Origin: Cyanobacteriota bacterium
GTDB lineage: Bacteria > Cyanobacteriota > Cyanobacteriia > PCC-6307 > Cyanobiaceae
NCBI GenBank assembly: GCA_026389315.1
Contig: JAPLIC010000062.1
Location: forward strand, 1-64,000
Length of the DNA stretch: 64,000 nucleotides
Direction of reading: 5' to 3'
Every line of letters starts with the position of its first letter. Position 1 is the stretch's first letter. The translations under genes and the position numbers were made by a program. Below the pieces are notes generated by a model, which saw only the letters and a list, made by a program, of their open reading frames with translations, searched no databases and was not told the DNA's origin. Shown in pieces: positions 47,450-54,976 of the stretch.

Positions 47450-47923
47450 ATGGAGCAGGCGGTGCTGCAAAGGGATATGAGTCTTTTGAAAAGGGAAGCG
47501 GCGGATACCCTGGCGGCGCTTGGAGCGGCCCATGCCATGGTCACCTCCTCGCGACTGGCCCAGATCCAGGGACTGCGCCACCAGGTGCGCGTCGGCCAGC
47601 TGCCAGATCAAGCCCTGATCGCCTTGGTCACGGATTACCAGGGCTGGCAGAACGACCAGGTGCGTCTCTTTGATTCCCTGGCGATGGTGTTAAGGATGCG
47701 AGTGCCTGAAGGAACGACCCTTGAGCAGGTGGATCCAGCCCTTAGGGATCAGGCGAGAGCCCATCTTGAAGCTCTTTCTGTAGAATACCAACGTGGTCTG
47801 CTTATGCAGCAATTCGATGGACAAAATGGCCATGATGGCCATGATGAACCCGATGAAAATGATGGTATCGAAGGCGAAGGCGATGGCGCTAACGGCCCCG
47901 ATGGAAGTGAAGCCGAAGGATAA
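47450..47923 (+). CDS. hypothetical helical protein with acidic Gly/Asp tail
   Basis: 157 residues from ATG 47450, with a GGAG at about -10. Residues 1-120 are helical (QAVLQRDMSLLKREAADTLAALG, LVTDYQGWQNDQVRLFDSLAMVLRM, DQARAHLEALSVEYQRGLLMQQ). The last ~38 are Gly, Asp, Glu and Asn-rich (NGHDGHDEPDENDGIEGEG). There is no signal peptide. Not a family I recognise; the tail could bind cations. Downstream DNA turns AT-rich. Confidence 0.6.
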   Translation: MEQAVLQRDMSLLKREAADTLAALGAAHAMVTSSRLAQIQGLRHQVRVGQLPDQALIALVTDYQGWQNDQVRLFDSLAMVLRMRVPEGTTLEQVDPALRDQARAHLEALSVEYQRGLLMQQFDGQNGHDGHDEPDENDGIEGEGDGANGPDGSEAEG

Positions 47924-47944
47924 AGTCCAGACCCAGGCAAAATT

Positions 47945-48163
47945 TAATTCAATCTTGTTTGGTTATATATATAACATTTAATTGTTTTATGGATTGAAAA
48001 CCGTGATGCATGATTCCTCAATATGGCCCGCTTCGCTGCTGTAGTCCACCTGGAAGCAACGCCAGGTGGCAAAGGGCTCAGTCTCTACCTTAAGCAAGGG
48101 CCAATCGATGCGACGCTGTCGGTAGGTTAGACCCACACAGGTGAGGCTCTGGTCGTCAGCCAT
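47945..48163 (-). CDS. small ORF after hypothetical gene
   Basis: An open frame from ATG 48163 to TAA 47945 (72 codons) that I translated by hand, beginning MADDQSLTCVGLTYRQRR. It starts 6 nt after the stop of the next gene upstream, on the same strand. The first ~55 residues have balanced composition, but the last ~15 run into AT-rich sequence. It could be a small partner gene or the remnant of a longer C-terminus lost by a frameshift. Confidence 0.35.
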
Positions 48164-48169
48164 AAGTGA

Positions 48170-48733
48170 CTATAGCAAATGTACTTCGCTGCGCTGGTAG
48201 TCAAGGGCTTCATCCTGGGCAACAATGTCAGGTATAAAGCCTGGCAATGTAATAATTCTACTTCGTTTCTCCCAACTCAAATAACGACCATCTTCCGTTG
48301 GGTAAAACCAACAAGTTTCGTTGCTTGCTTCCCGCAAAGGAAACTGATCTAAGCATTCGACGCTATCGATATCCAGGGAATGGGAAGGATAAGCTTCCTT
48401 GGGGTTAATGGAGTGACCATCGACTTTGTAAACGGCTAACCAGAGTAACTTAGGCTCAACGTAAGGGATGAAGGCATCACACAATAGCCTGTTAGTTTCA
48501 CCTTTAGAATGGCTGATCCCCTGGGCAAAAGGATTTTGACCGGTGACGTCTGCTTTGCCTTCAATAATTAAATCATCAAGACTGCCATGCCAATCCTTTT
48601 GGGCTGGAAACAAACGCAGATAAATACCACTGCCGAGACTCTGGCTTTGAGCTTCGACAAGCTCTTGCCATCCAGCCCCAGGTTGGGGCAAAGCTGATTG
48701 TGGTGCTAGCAGGAAGACGAGACGGCAGGCCAT
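48170..48733 (-). CDS. hypothetical protein
   Basis: 187 residues, soluble, with five Cys and many aromatics. No family recognised. Features: LFPAQKDWHGSLDDLIIEGKADV and NRLLCDAFIPYVEPKLLWLAVYKVDG, then a Trp/Tyr-rich C-terminal part (CWFYPTEDGRYLSWEKRSR). The gene is more AT-rich than its surroundings, which hints at transfer. A small ORF follows after 6 nt. Confidence 0.6.
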   Translation of the reverse strand: MACRLVFLLAPQSALPQPGAGWQELVEAQSQSLGSGIYLRLFPAQKDWHGSLDDLIIEGKADVTGQNPFAQGISHSKGETNRLLCDAFIPYVEPKLLWLAVYKVDGHSINPKEAYPSHSLDIDSVECLDQFPLREASNETCWFYPTEDGRYLSWEKRSRIITLPGFIPDIVAQDEALDYQRSEVHLL

Positions 48734-48943
48734 TGGTTAAACACACATAACCGATACTTAGACGCAGCTGGAACAATCAAAACCAACCCGCTTCGTGCAA
48801 TGGTAACAGATTGTTAAGCCTTTAGTGATTTTTCGTTTTTGACCCTGAAGGATCAGGAAATCTAAACAAGTAACTTGGTCCTCTTGGTGACCCCAGAATG
48901 GTCGAGATCGATATGCCTCTGGTGCCCTGAGACCCCTTTAGCT

Positions 48944-49576
48944 GTGCTGCCACTCCCTGGGGCCCAAGCGGCCCATTTGCGATGCGTCCTGGTTGAAGAC
49001 CAAACCATGATTGCCCAGTTGCTGGCCGAAAGGCTGGATCGGCTGAAGGGTCTCAAAGTGGTTGCCGTCGCCCAGACGGCGGCGGCCGGGATCCAGGCCT
49101 GTGTCGAGCACCGGCCCGATCTGCTGCTGCTGGACCTGAACCTGCCGGATGGCCCAGGCACGAGGGTGGCAGAAGCCTTGCAACTACTCAACCCGGCAGC
49201 CCGCTTGATTGTGATATCGGCTCTAGCCCATACTTTTCTGTGCCCCGAGCATCTCGAGCCGATGCTGCTTGCCGTCGTTGACAAAACTGGATCCTGTGAC
49301 GATCTTCTCGACGAGATCAGTGTGCTGCTGCCGACTCCCAATCCCTCCGCAGCCCGGGCGGAGGCCATTCTTGACGAACGCCTCCAATCCCTGAGCCCCC
49401 GCCAAAGGCAGATCCTGCAAAGGATCGGCCAAGGCGCCAGCAGCCGTGATGTGGCGCTCGAGCTGGGTGTCAGCCTGGAAACGGTGAACACCCACCGCAG
49501 GCAGATCGCCGCCCGGCTGGGGATTCGCGGCGCCGCCCTGGTCCGTTTTGCGGTTCTCCATGCCGATGTTCTCTGA
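48944..49576 (+). CDS. response regulator, NarL/LuxR type
   Basis: Using GTG 48944 gives 210 residues (ATG 48875 is upstream). The receiver domain has VLVEDQTMIAQLLAERL, the phosphoacceptor Asp in LLLLDLNLPDGPGT (~64), a Ser in VISALAH and Lys in VVDKTGS (~114). The C-terminal LuxR helix-turn-helix is LSPRQRQILQRIGQGASSRDVALELGVSLETVNTHRRQI. It overlaps the start of the histidine-kinase-like gene, so the two form a pair. Confidence 0.92.
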   Translation: MLPLPGAQAAHLRCVLVEDQTMIAQLLAERLDRLKGLKVVAVAQTAAAGIQACVEHRPDLLLLDLNLPDGPGTRVAEALQLLNPAARLIVISALAHTFLCPEHLEPMLLAVVDKTGSCDDLLDEISVLLPTPNPSAARAEAILDERLQSLSPRQRQILQRIGQGASSRDVALELGVSLETVNTHRRQIAARLGIRGAALVRFAVLHADVL

Positions 49577-50444
49577 TCCCATCGGGATCGCCTTAGGCGG
49601 ACTGCTTGTTATGGCCCTGCTGGTGGCTGCGGGAGTCCTGCTGGAACGTCGTCAGCGTGTCAAGTGGCATCACTGCCGACAGGTCCTCCGCCAGACCCAG
49701 GCCGACCTTGCCGCCGCCCAATCCACACTGAGCCAGCAGCGGGGGCGCCTGAACGAACTGCAACACACCAGCCAACTGGCCGTCAGCGTGGCCCATGAAA
49801 TTAACCAGCCCCTCAGTGCCCTGCGCCTGCTGGCCCAGCAATCCCAAACTCAAGTGACGGCGGGACCAGCCAGCCAGGACGCAGCTCACACGGGGCTGAT
49901 GGGCCGTCTTGAACACGAAATTGATCACCTGGTCAGCATGACCGAAGCCCTGCACTTGTTGCTGCGCAGCCAGGAAACCCGCATCGAGAGCGTCAATCTG
50001 GCCAGGGTGGTGCAGGCCGTTTTGCTTTATCACAAGCGACCCCTGAAGCTGGCGGGGGTTCGTCTCAGCAGTTGGGGCCTGGAGCAGCCCCTGGCCATCG
50101 ATGGCGATCCCCAGCAATTGCAGGGCGCCCTTACCTTGTTGCTGCGGCGGGCGCTGGCGTCCCTGGCCAAAGCCCCCCCCACGAATCGCCTGCTCACCAT
50201 CCACCTGGCCCCCACCTCAAGCGCTGTGGAACTGGTGATCAGTGACAACGGCCCATGGCAAGAGGAGGCCGAGGCCGAGACGGCCGAGGCCGAGTCGGCC
50301 GAGGCCGAGATGCCCGCCGCTGGCAGCGAAGCTCTCGATCTGCATGTGGTGCGCATCACGGTCTCCAACCATGGCGGCCAATTCAGCCTTGGCCGTTGCC
50401 CGGAGCTTGGGGGCCGCCAAGTCCGCCTGCTGTTGCCGCGTTAG
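49560..50444 (+). CDS. histidine-kinase-like membrane protein with degenerate ATPase domain
   Basis: 294 residues from ATG 49560. One N-terminal helix (GIALGGLLVMALLVAAGVLLE) is followed by a coiled segment and a HisKA box (LAVSVAHEINQPLSALRLLA, His ~79). The HATPase part is unusual. The N-box Asn is replaced (LTLLLRRALASL), the G1 motif is DNGPW followed by a Glu/Ala repeat (AEAETAEAESAEAE), and the G2 GLGL motif is missing. So it may receive phosphate or bind without ATPase activity. Partner: the response regulator upstream. Convergent with ald. Confidence 0.85.
   Translation: MPMFSDPIGIALGGLLVMALLVAAGVLLERRQRVKWHHCRQVLRQTQADLAAAQSTLSQQRGRLNELQHTSQLAVSVAHEINQPLSALRLLAQQSQTQVTAGPASQDAAHTGLMGRLEHEIDHLVSMTEALHLLLRSQETRIESVNLARVVQAVLLYHKRPLKLAGVRLSSWGLEQPLAIDGDPQQLQGALTLLLRRALASLAKAPPTNRLLTIHLAPTSSAVELVISDNGPWQEEAEAETAEAESAEAEMPAAGSEALDLHVVRITVSNHGGQFSLGRCPELGGRQVRLLLPR
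50263..50309 (+). repeat. 15-bp Glu/Ala-coding tandem repeat in HK-like gene
   Basis: Three 15-nt units of gaggccgag(a/t)cggcc form, at 50271, 50286 and 50301 (the last diverging), after two more gag/gcc codons. They encode an EAEAE-type acidic stretch in the ATPase domain, where a normal kinase has its ATP lid. Confidence 0.9.
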
Positions 50445-51553
50445 CGCAAACAGGCCATCGGATGGCGCGGAGACACATTAAGGGCCCTGGCCACTCCCGG
50501 GTGGCAGACCGACCCATCGACCGTATTCAGCCCCGAAAGCAGTTCGGGCCGGTCGATGACGGCCTCGCTGAGTCCCCGGCCAGCCATCACCTGGATGTAG
50601 GGCAAGGTGACACTGACCAGGGCTTCGGTGGAGGTGAAGGGCACGGCGCCGGGCATATTGCCAACGGCATAGTGCTGAACGCCGTGGATGGTCAGCACAG
50701 GATCGGTGTGGGTGGTTTCGCGGCTGGTGGCAATGCAGCCGCCTTGGTCGATCGCCACATCGACGATCACGGCACCGGCACCCATGCGCTGCACCAACTC
50801 CTCGGACACCAGGGTGGGGGCGCGGCCACCAGGCAACAGCACGGCACCGATGAGCAGATCGGCATCGGGCACCAGGCGCTCGATCAGGGCGTCATTGCTG
50901 ACCAGGGTCACCAGGCGCCCGCGCCGGTCCGCATCCAGCTGCCGGAGCCGCTGCGGCGAGCGATCGAGCAGGTAGACCTGGGCATCCATGGCCGCAGCGA
51001 TGCGGGCCGCATGCCAGCCGACGGTGCCAGCCCCGATCACCACCACATTGGCGGGTCGCACCCCGGTGCAGCCCCCAATCAGCAACCCCCTGCCCCCCTG
51101 GGGTTTTTCCAGCAAGCGGGCGCCCACCTGGGCGGCTAAGCGGCCGGCGATTTCACTCATCGGCGCCAGCAGGGGCAGGCTGCCGTCCTCCAACTGCACC
51201 GTTTCGTAGGCCACGGCGGTGGTGCCGGCCTCCAGGAGAGCTCGCCCCACATCTGGATAGGCCGCCAGATGCAGGTAGGTGAACAGCACCAGATCGGGTC
51301 GCAGAAAACCAAATTCCTGGGGCTGGGGTTCCTTGACCTTGACCACCAGGTGGGCCCCCCAGGCCTCCTCACAGCTCACCAGCCGCGCCCCGGAGGCGGC
51401 GAAGTCGTCGTCGCTGATGCCGGCCCCCAGGCCGGCCCCCGCCTGCACCCGCACCTCCATGCCGAGGGAAACCAGCTCGCGGATGCCGTCTGGGGTGAGG
51501 GCCACCCGCTGTTCATCGCGTTTGATTTCGGCGGGGACCCCAATACTGGCCAT
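50441..51553 (-). CDS. ald: alanine dehydrogenase
   Basis: NAD-dependent interconversion of alanine and pyruvate. 370 residues from ATG 51553 (MASIGVPAEIKRDEQRVALTPDG), the usual Ald start. The NAD fold is VVVIGAGTVGWHAARIAAAMDA. Substrate-site Lys/His are in LVVKVKEPQ and the family segment FTYLHLAAYPDVGRALLEAGTTAVAYETVQL. NMPGAVPFTSTEAL is family-specific. The 3' end overlaps the convergent HK gene by 4 nt. Confidence 0.96.
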   Translation of the reverse strand: MASIGVPAEIKRDEQRVALTPDGIRELVSLGMEVRVQAGAGLGAGISDDDFAASGARLVSCEEAWGAHLVVKVKEPQPQEFGFLRPDLVLFTYLHLAAYPDVGRALLEAGTTAVAYETVQLEDGSLPLLAPMSEIAGRLAAQVGARLLEKPQGGRGLLIGGCTGVRPANVVVIGAGTVGWHAARIAAAMDAQVYLLDRSPQRLRQLDADRRGRLVTLVSNDALIERLVPDADLLIGAVLLPGGRAPTLVSEELVQRMGAGAVIVDVAIDQGGCIATSRETTHTDPVLTIHGVQHYAVGNMPGAVPFTSTEALVSVTLPYIQVMAGRGLSEAVIDRPELLSGLNTVDGSVCHPGVARALNVSPRHPMACLR

Positions 51554-51764
51554 GGGTGCCGCCAGCTTTGCTGCTGCCATGGCGCGTGGAATGGACGAAC
51601 ACTGCTACCACTGTGGCCTCAGGGAAGCGAAATCGCCAAGCCTGGGATCAGCACAACCTTGCCCTCAGGGGCCGATGGGATGCTGCGACTGGCGCAACAG
51701 GGCAGCGATCGGCAGGCGCCAACGTCTAGGGGGGTCATCGGGGTCTGTTCCAGATGGGCTAGGG

Positions 51765-52466
51765 CTAGGGCGAAAGCGACAGCGAGGGGCAGAGCTGCGC
51801 CACGATCGACGCCAACGGGCGCTCGCCCAAGAGGCGCTTGGTCATTGCGCTGGGGGTGGTACTGGATGCTGAAAAGCGCAGATCAAAACTGACGCGGCTG
51901 GTATCGGTATCGTTAGAGACGCTGCCATGGGCAAGCAAACCACCGTCAAAAAATAGAGCCTGACCAAGCCGAACAGGAATCGGTTGATAACATTCAGTTC
52001 CGTAATCCTTTTCCACCCAGAGGGTGTTGCCGGCAAAACAGTTTGTGGCCGGCAGCCAGATGTTAATCTGTTCCAATCGACCGGTTACATTGGCATCACG
52101 GTGCCAGCGACTGACCGAGCCCGAACCGGCCAGATGGACTCGCATTTTGGGGCGGGCCGCATAGGAAATGCGGCCACCAAAATAGCAGACAACCAATTCA
52201 TGCACAAAGCTTGTGTAGATTGTGTAGAAATCCGAGTTCAACGGCAGGCGTTGCATCATTTGGCGCAGGCGCAGATTATCCGGATAGCCAGGCGGAGAGC
52301 CTGGCCTACAAAGACTACTTAGATGTAGTTTTTCCAGGTCATCAACTCGGAAAATTTGATCACGTAAGTAACGCGAGAAGGGATAACGTTCCGCGTCATA
52401 GTTTAGCAACCAGGCTGATTTCGTACCAGGCACCTTGCTCCAGCTCTTCAGCAGGTTGTCAGTCAT
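51765..52466 (-). CDS. Fe(II)/2-oxoglutarate-type oxygenase (PhyH/StrG-like), tailoring candidate
   Basis: 233 residues. A double-stranded beta-helix oxygenase: the metal triad is H122 and D124 in SRWHRDANV and H180 in GGLLAHGS, with R191 (DTSRVSF) to bind 2-oxoglutarate. WLPATNCFAGNTLWVEKDYG is a typical middle segment. The family hydroxylates or otherwise oxidises small molecules and peptides. Its ATG overlaps the stop of the borosin-type methyltransferase by 4 nt, so it is very likely translationally coupled. Substrate unknown. Confidence 0.85.
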   Translation of the reverse strand: MTDNLLKSWSKVPGTKSAWLLNYDAERYPFSRYLRDQIFRVDDLEKLHLSSLCRPGSPPGYPDNLRLRQMMQRLPLNSDFYTIYTSFVHELVVCYFGGRISYAARPKMRVHLAGSGSVSRWHRDANVTGRLEQINIWLPATNCFAGNTLWVEKDYGTECYQPIPVRLGQALFFDGGLLAHGSVSNDTDTSRVSFDLRFSASSTTPSAMTKRLLGERPLASIVAQLCPSLSLSP

Positions 52467-54805
52467 GGCAAAAGCTTGACTAGGCTACGATTCACAATCT
52501 GGGAGTATAGAGAGGCCCGCTCCCACTTAGGCCAGAGCATCCCCCCCATGGTCCAGGCCCAATGGGCCTGGGCGCCATACAACTCCCACCAGGCAACAGG
52601 TGTAAGACCAAACTCCGGCTCAGGGCGCAGCAACCCCTCGCTCACCGGCACCAGGCCCACGAGCGCTTGGCCATCCACCTGGCCATGGAGCATGGGGTGC
52701 AAGGTGATCGGATCAAGCAATAGCGATAATTGCCCCTGCCGCGCCCAGGCCGGTCCATCGCTCCAGTTAATTTGGTCGTGCTGCCACTGGCCTGGGGTAG
52801 CGATGCCATTGAGTACAAGACTGTCCGCGGTGAGCCGCAAGCTGCGCAGCACAGGATGCCCCTTGAGCACAAACTCGCCGCGAAGGGATTGGGCCACTTC
52901 AGCCACCTTCTGCCAACTGCCATCGAGTGCAAAACGCTGGTTGCCGCAGAGCAGGTGGCGGCCCCGCAAGGCAAGGGCACCGGATAGATCGGTGCCATTG
53001 AGACTCAGCTTCAAGCAGCGGCCCTGGTCGCTGGTGTCGCAAACCTCCAGTACCAAACGGCCGGCGTCGGAGCGATAGCTGCCCACCGCCATCGCCGGAT
53101 GCTGGCGGCCAGGCAGCACCTCATTGAACACGAGGCGGTGGTCGGCCGGTACGGCCTCGCCAGCGGGCCAGATACTGCCCAGCAAGCGCCGCTGGCCGCG
53201 GGCATCGACATCCACACGTAGAAATCCGTGACTGGGTTGCGCCGACGTTGCCTGCCAACGCAAAACACCGCGCTTAAAGCGGAAATTGCTAATCAGCTTG
53301 CCCTGCAGCAACAACCGGGACCGCGGGCCTTCGCCAAGCAACACCAACAACTGGTCGGGTTGGTTGGCCTGGTAGACACCATTCCAGGGGAACAACAGAT
53401 CGCGCTGGAGTAGGTCGATGTCGGTGCGCAACCTGCCCCATTGGCAATCGCCATGGCCCGAGGCGGCAGCGAAAGCCTCCAAATCGGCGGTATCGCAGCG
53501 GCCTTGGCTGAGCAGTTGGGCGAGGCGGCGCAGCAAAGGGCGCTGCCGGAACAGGGCCTCCAACAACTGCCGATTGGCTGCGCAAACCACCTGGCTACCC
53601 TTGGCCGCCACCTGGAGGGCGCCGGCATCACGGCTGGCCAACAGGGTGCGCTCACGGGCCGTGAGATCGGCAAATTCGGCGCTGGCCAGGGCGGCGTGGG
53701 GATTATCCCGGTAGCGATCGGCCAGTTCCTGATCGAGCCGCAGGGCGATTAAAAACCGATTGGCGGCGGTTTCGCCTTGCCAGTGGTAGCCAGCGGGCAC
53801 CTGGAACTGGTGAAAGGCAGGAAAAGCCTTACGCTCCCGCGGGCCGTAGTTGCCGATCTGTCGCAGCGGCGTGGCCACCGGTTTGGGCTGTTGGCCAGGC
53901 TGCAACATGCCCAGCTGCTGCATCATCGTGGCGCAGGGAGCGGCGGTGTCTTTTGGGGCTAGATAAAAAGTGGAGATGCCCGTCACCTTGGCTTGGGTGT
54001 CGGGATCGTGCAGGGCACTGAGGGGATAGTGCTCGATCACGGGCGCGATCGTGGGAAAGCGGGATGCGATGTAGTTGGTAACCTGGTAGTCGGGGCCGTA
54101 GTGCTGCTGTAGATAGGAAACAAAAATGGAAAAATTATCATTGATATAGCCCTTGCGGCGATAGCCCATCTCACCGATCAAGCCCACCTGCCAGAGCACC
54201 ACATGCAGCTGGGTCGAGGGCAGCCGTCTGCGGATCAGCATGTCGGTGGCCTCATGCATTTGCATGCCTGGATGGGCGGGATCCACACCGAGATCGGCGC
54301 ACAGACAATCCAAGGCCGACACACTGGGCCGCATCACGGCATGGTGGCCCTCGCGCCGGGCGATCTGAATGGCACGATGGGTGGAAAGAACAAAAATACC
54401 GGGATGGCCGTAGTAAATCGCCACGACTTTTTTGCCCTGACGAAGCGGGAATAACATCGCCTCGGTCATCTGCATGTAGGTGGTGTAACGCACCTTGCTG
54501 TCGTCATAGAGCACATAAAGATCGAGGGCATCTGGCCGCCGTTGCTTGATCCAGGTGACCGTGGCGGGATCGGCTACGCAGAAAAACACGGCGTCGGCGC
54601 CAAGAATCAGCTCTTGATCGCCGAGGGTGAAGCCGAGGATGCCGATGCCCGAGCCGATGATCGTGAGGCTGCCGGGGTACGGGGGAGGGGTGGCGGCAGG
54701 GGCTTCCTGAATGGCATCGGCCTGGGCGGCGATCTGGGCAGCCAGCTGCTGCCAGGCCCGGGCATGGTGCTCCTGGCTTGGAAAACGATTGGGGGTGAGG
54801 GTCAT
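52463..54805 (-). CDS. borosin-type peptide-backbone alpha-N-methyltransferase with fused binding-like domain and large C-terminal extension
   Basis: 780 residues from ATG 54805. Residues ~44-285 match the tetrapyrrole-methylase-like domain of OphMA: GSLTIIGSGIG, VFFCVADPATVTWI, DLYVLYDDSKVRYTTYMQM, YYGHPGIF, VSALDCLCADLGVDP, then HVVLWQVG and TGISTFYLAPKD. The catalytic residues of OphMA (Y66, R72, Y76, Y98) align with Y100, R106, Y110 and Y132 here. Residues ~359-405 (LADRYRDNPHAALASAEF, DLTARERTLLASRDAGAL) resemble the borosin-binding domain. The last ~360 residues are beta-rich and unrecognised. Overlaps the oxygenase gene by 4 nt. Function in peptide methylation is inferred from family. 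Confidence 0.88.
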   Translation of the reverse strand: MTLTPNRFPSQEHHARAWQQLAAQIAAQADAIQEAPAATPPPYPGSLTIIGSGIGILGFTLGDQELILGADAVFFCVADPATVTWIKQRRPDALDLYVLYDDSKVRYTTYMQMTEAMLFPLRQGKKVVAIYYGHPGIFVLSTHRAIQIARREGHHAVMRPSVSALDCLCADLGVDPAHPGMQMHEATDMLIRRRLPSTQLHVVLWQVGLIGEMGYRRKGYINDNFSIFVSYLQQHYGPDYQVTNYIASRFPTIAPVIEHYPLSALHDPDTQAKVTGISTFYLAPKDTAAPCATMMQQLGMLQPGQQPKPVATPLRQIGNYGPRERKAFPAFHQFQVPAGYHWQGETAANRFLIALRLDQELADRYRDNPHAALASAEFADLTARERTLLASRDAGALQVAAKGSQVVCAANRQLLEALFRQRPLLRRLAQLLSQGRCDTADLEAFAAASGHGDCQWGRLRTDIDLLQRDLLFPWNGVYQANQPDQLLVLLGEGPRSRLLLQGKLISNFRFKRGVLRWQATSAQPSHGFLRVDVDARGQRRLLGSIWPAGEAVPADHRLVFNEVLPGRQHPAMAVGSYRSDAGRLVLEVCDTSDQGRCLKLSLNGTDLSGALALRGRHLLCGNQRFALDGSWQKVAEVAQSLRGEFVLKGHPVLRSLRLTADSLVLNGIATPGQWQHDQINWSDGPAWARQGQLSLLLDPITLHPMLHGQVDGQALVGLVPVSEGLLRPEPEFGLTPVAWWELYGAQAHWAWTMGGMLWPKWERASLYSQIVNRSLVKLLP

Positions 54806-54976
54806 GGTGTTGTGAAACCGTGGGGAAGTTTTAAGAGGCAGGATGAGCAAAAGAATGCAGAAAAGGTACGCCGCAGCCATAACGATCAAATGGCTGCGGG
54901 TCTTCAAATAAGCGAATGAATGCCACGCCACGCCTCAATAGCCAACAACGGTTGCTAGCCGGAAGCAAAACGGAAA

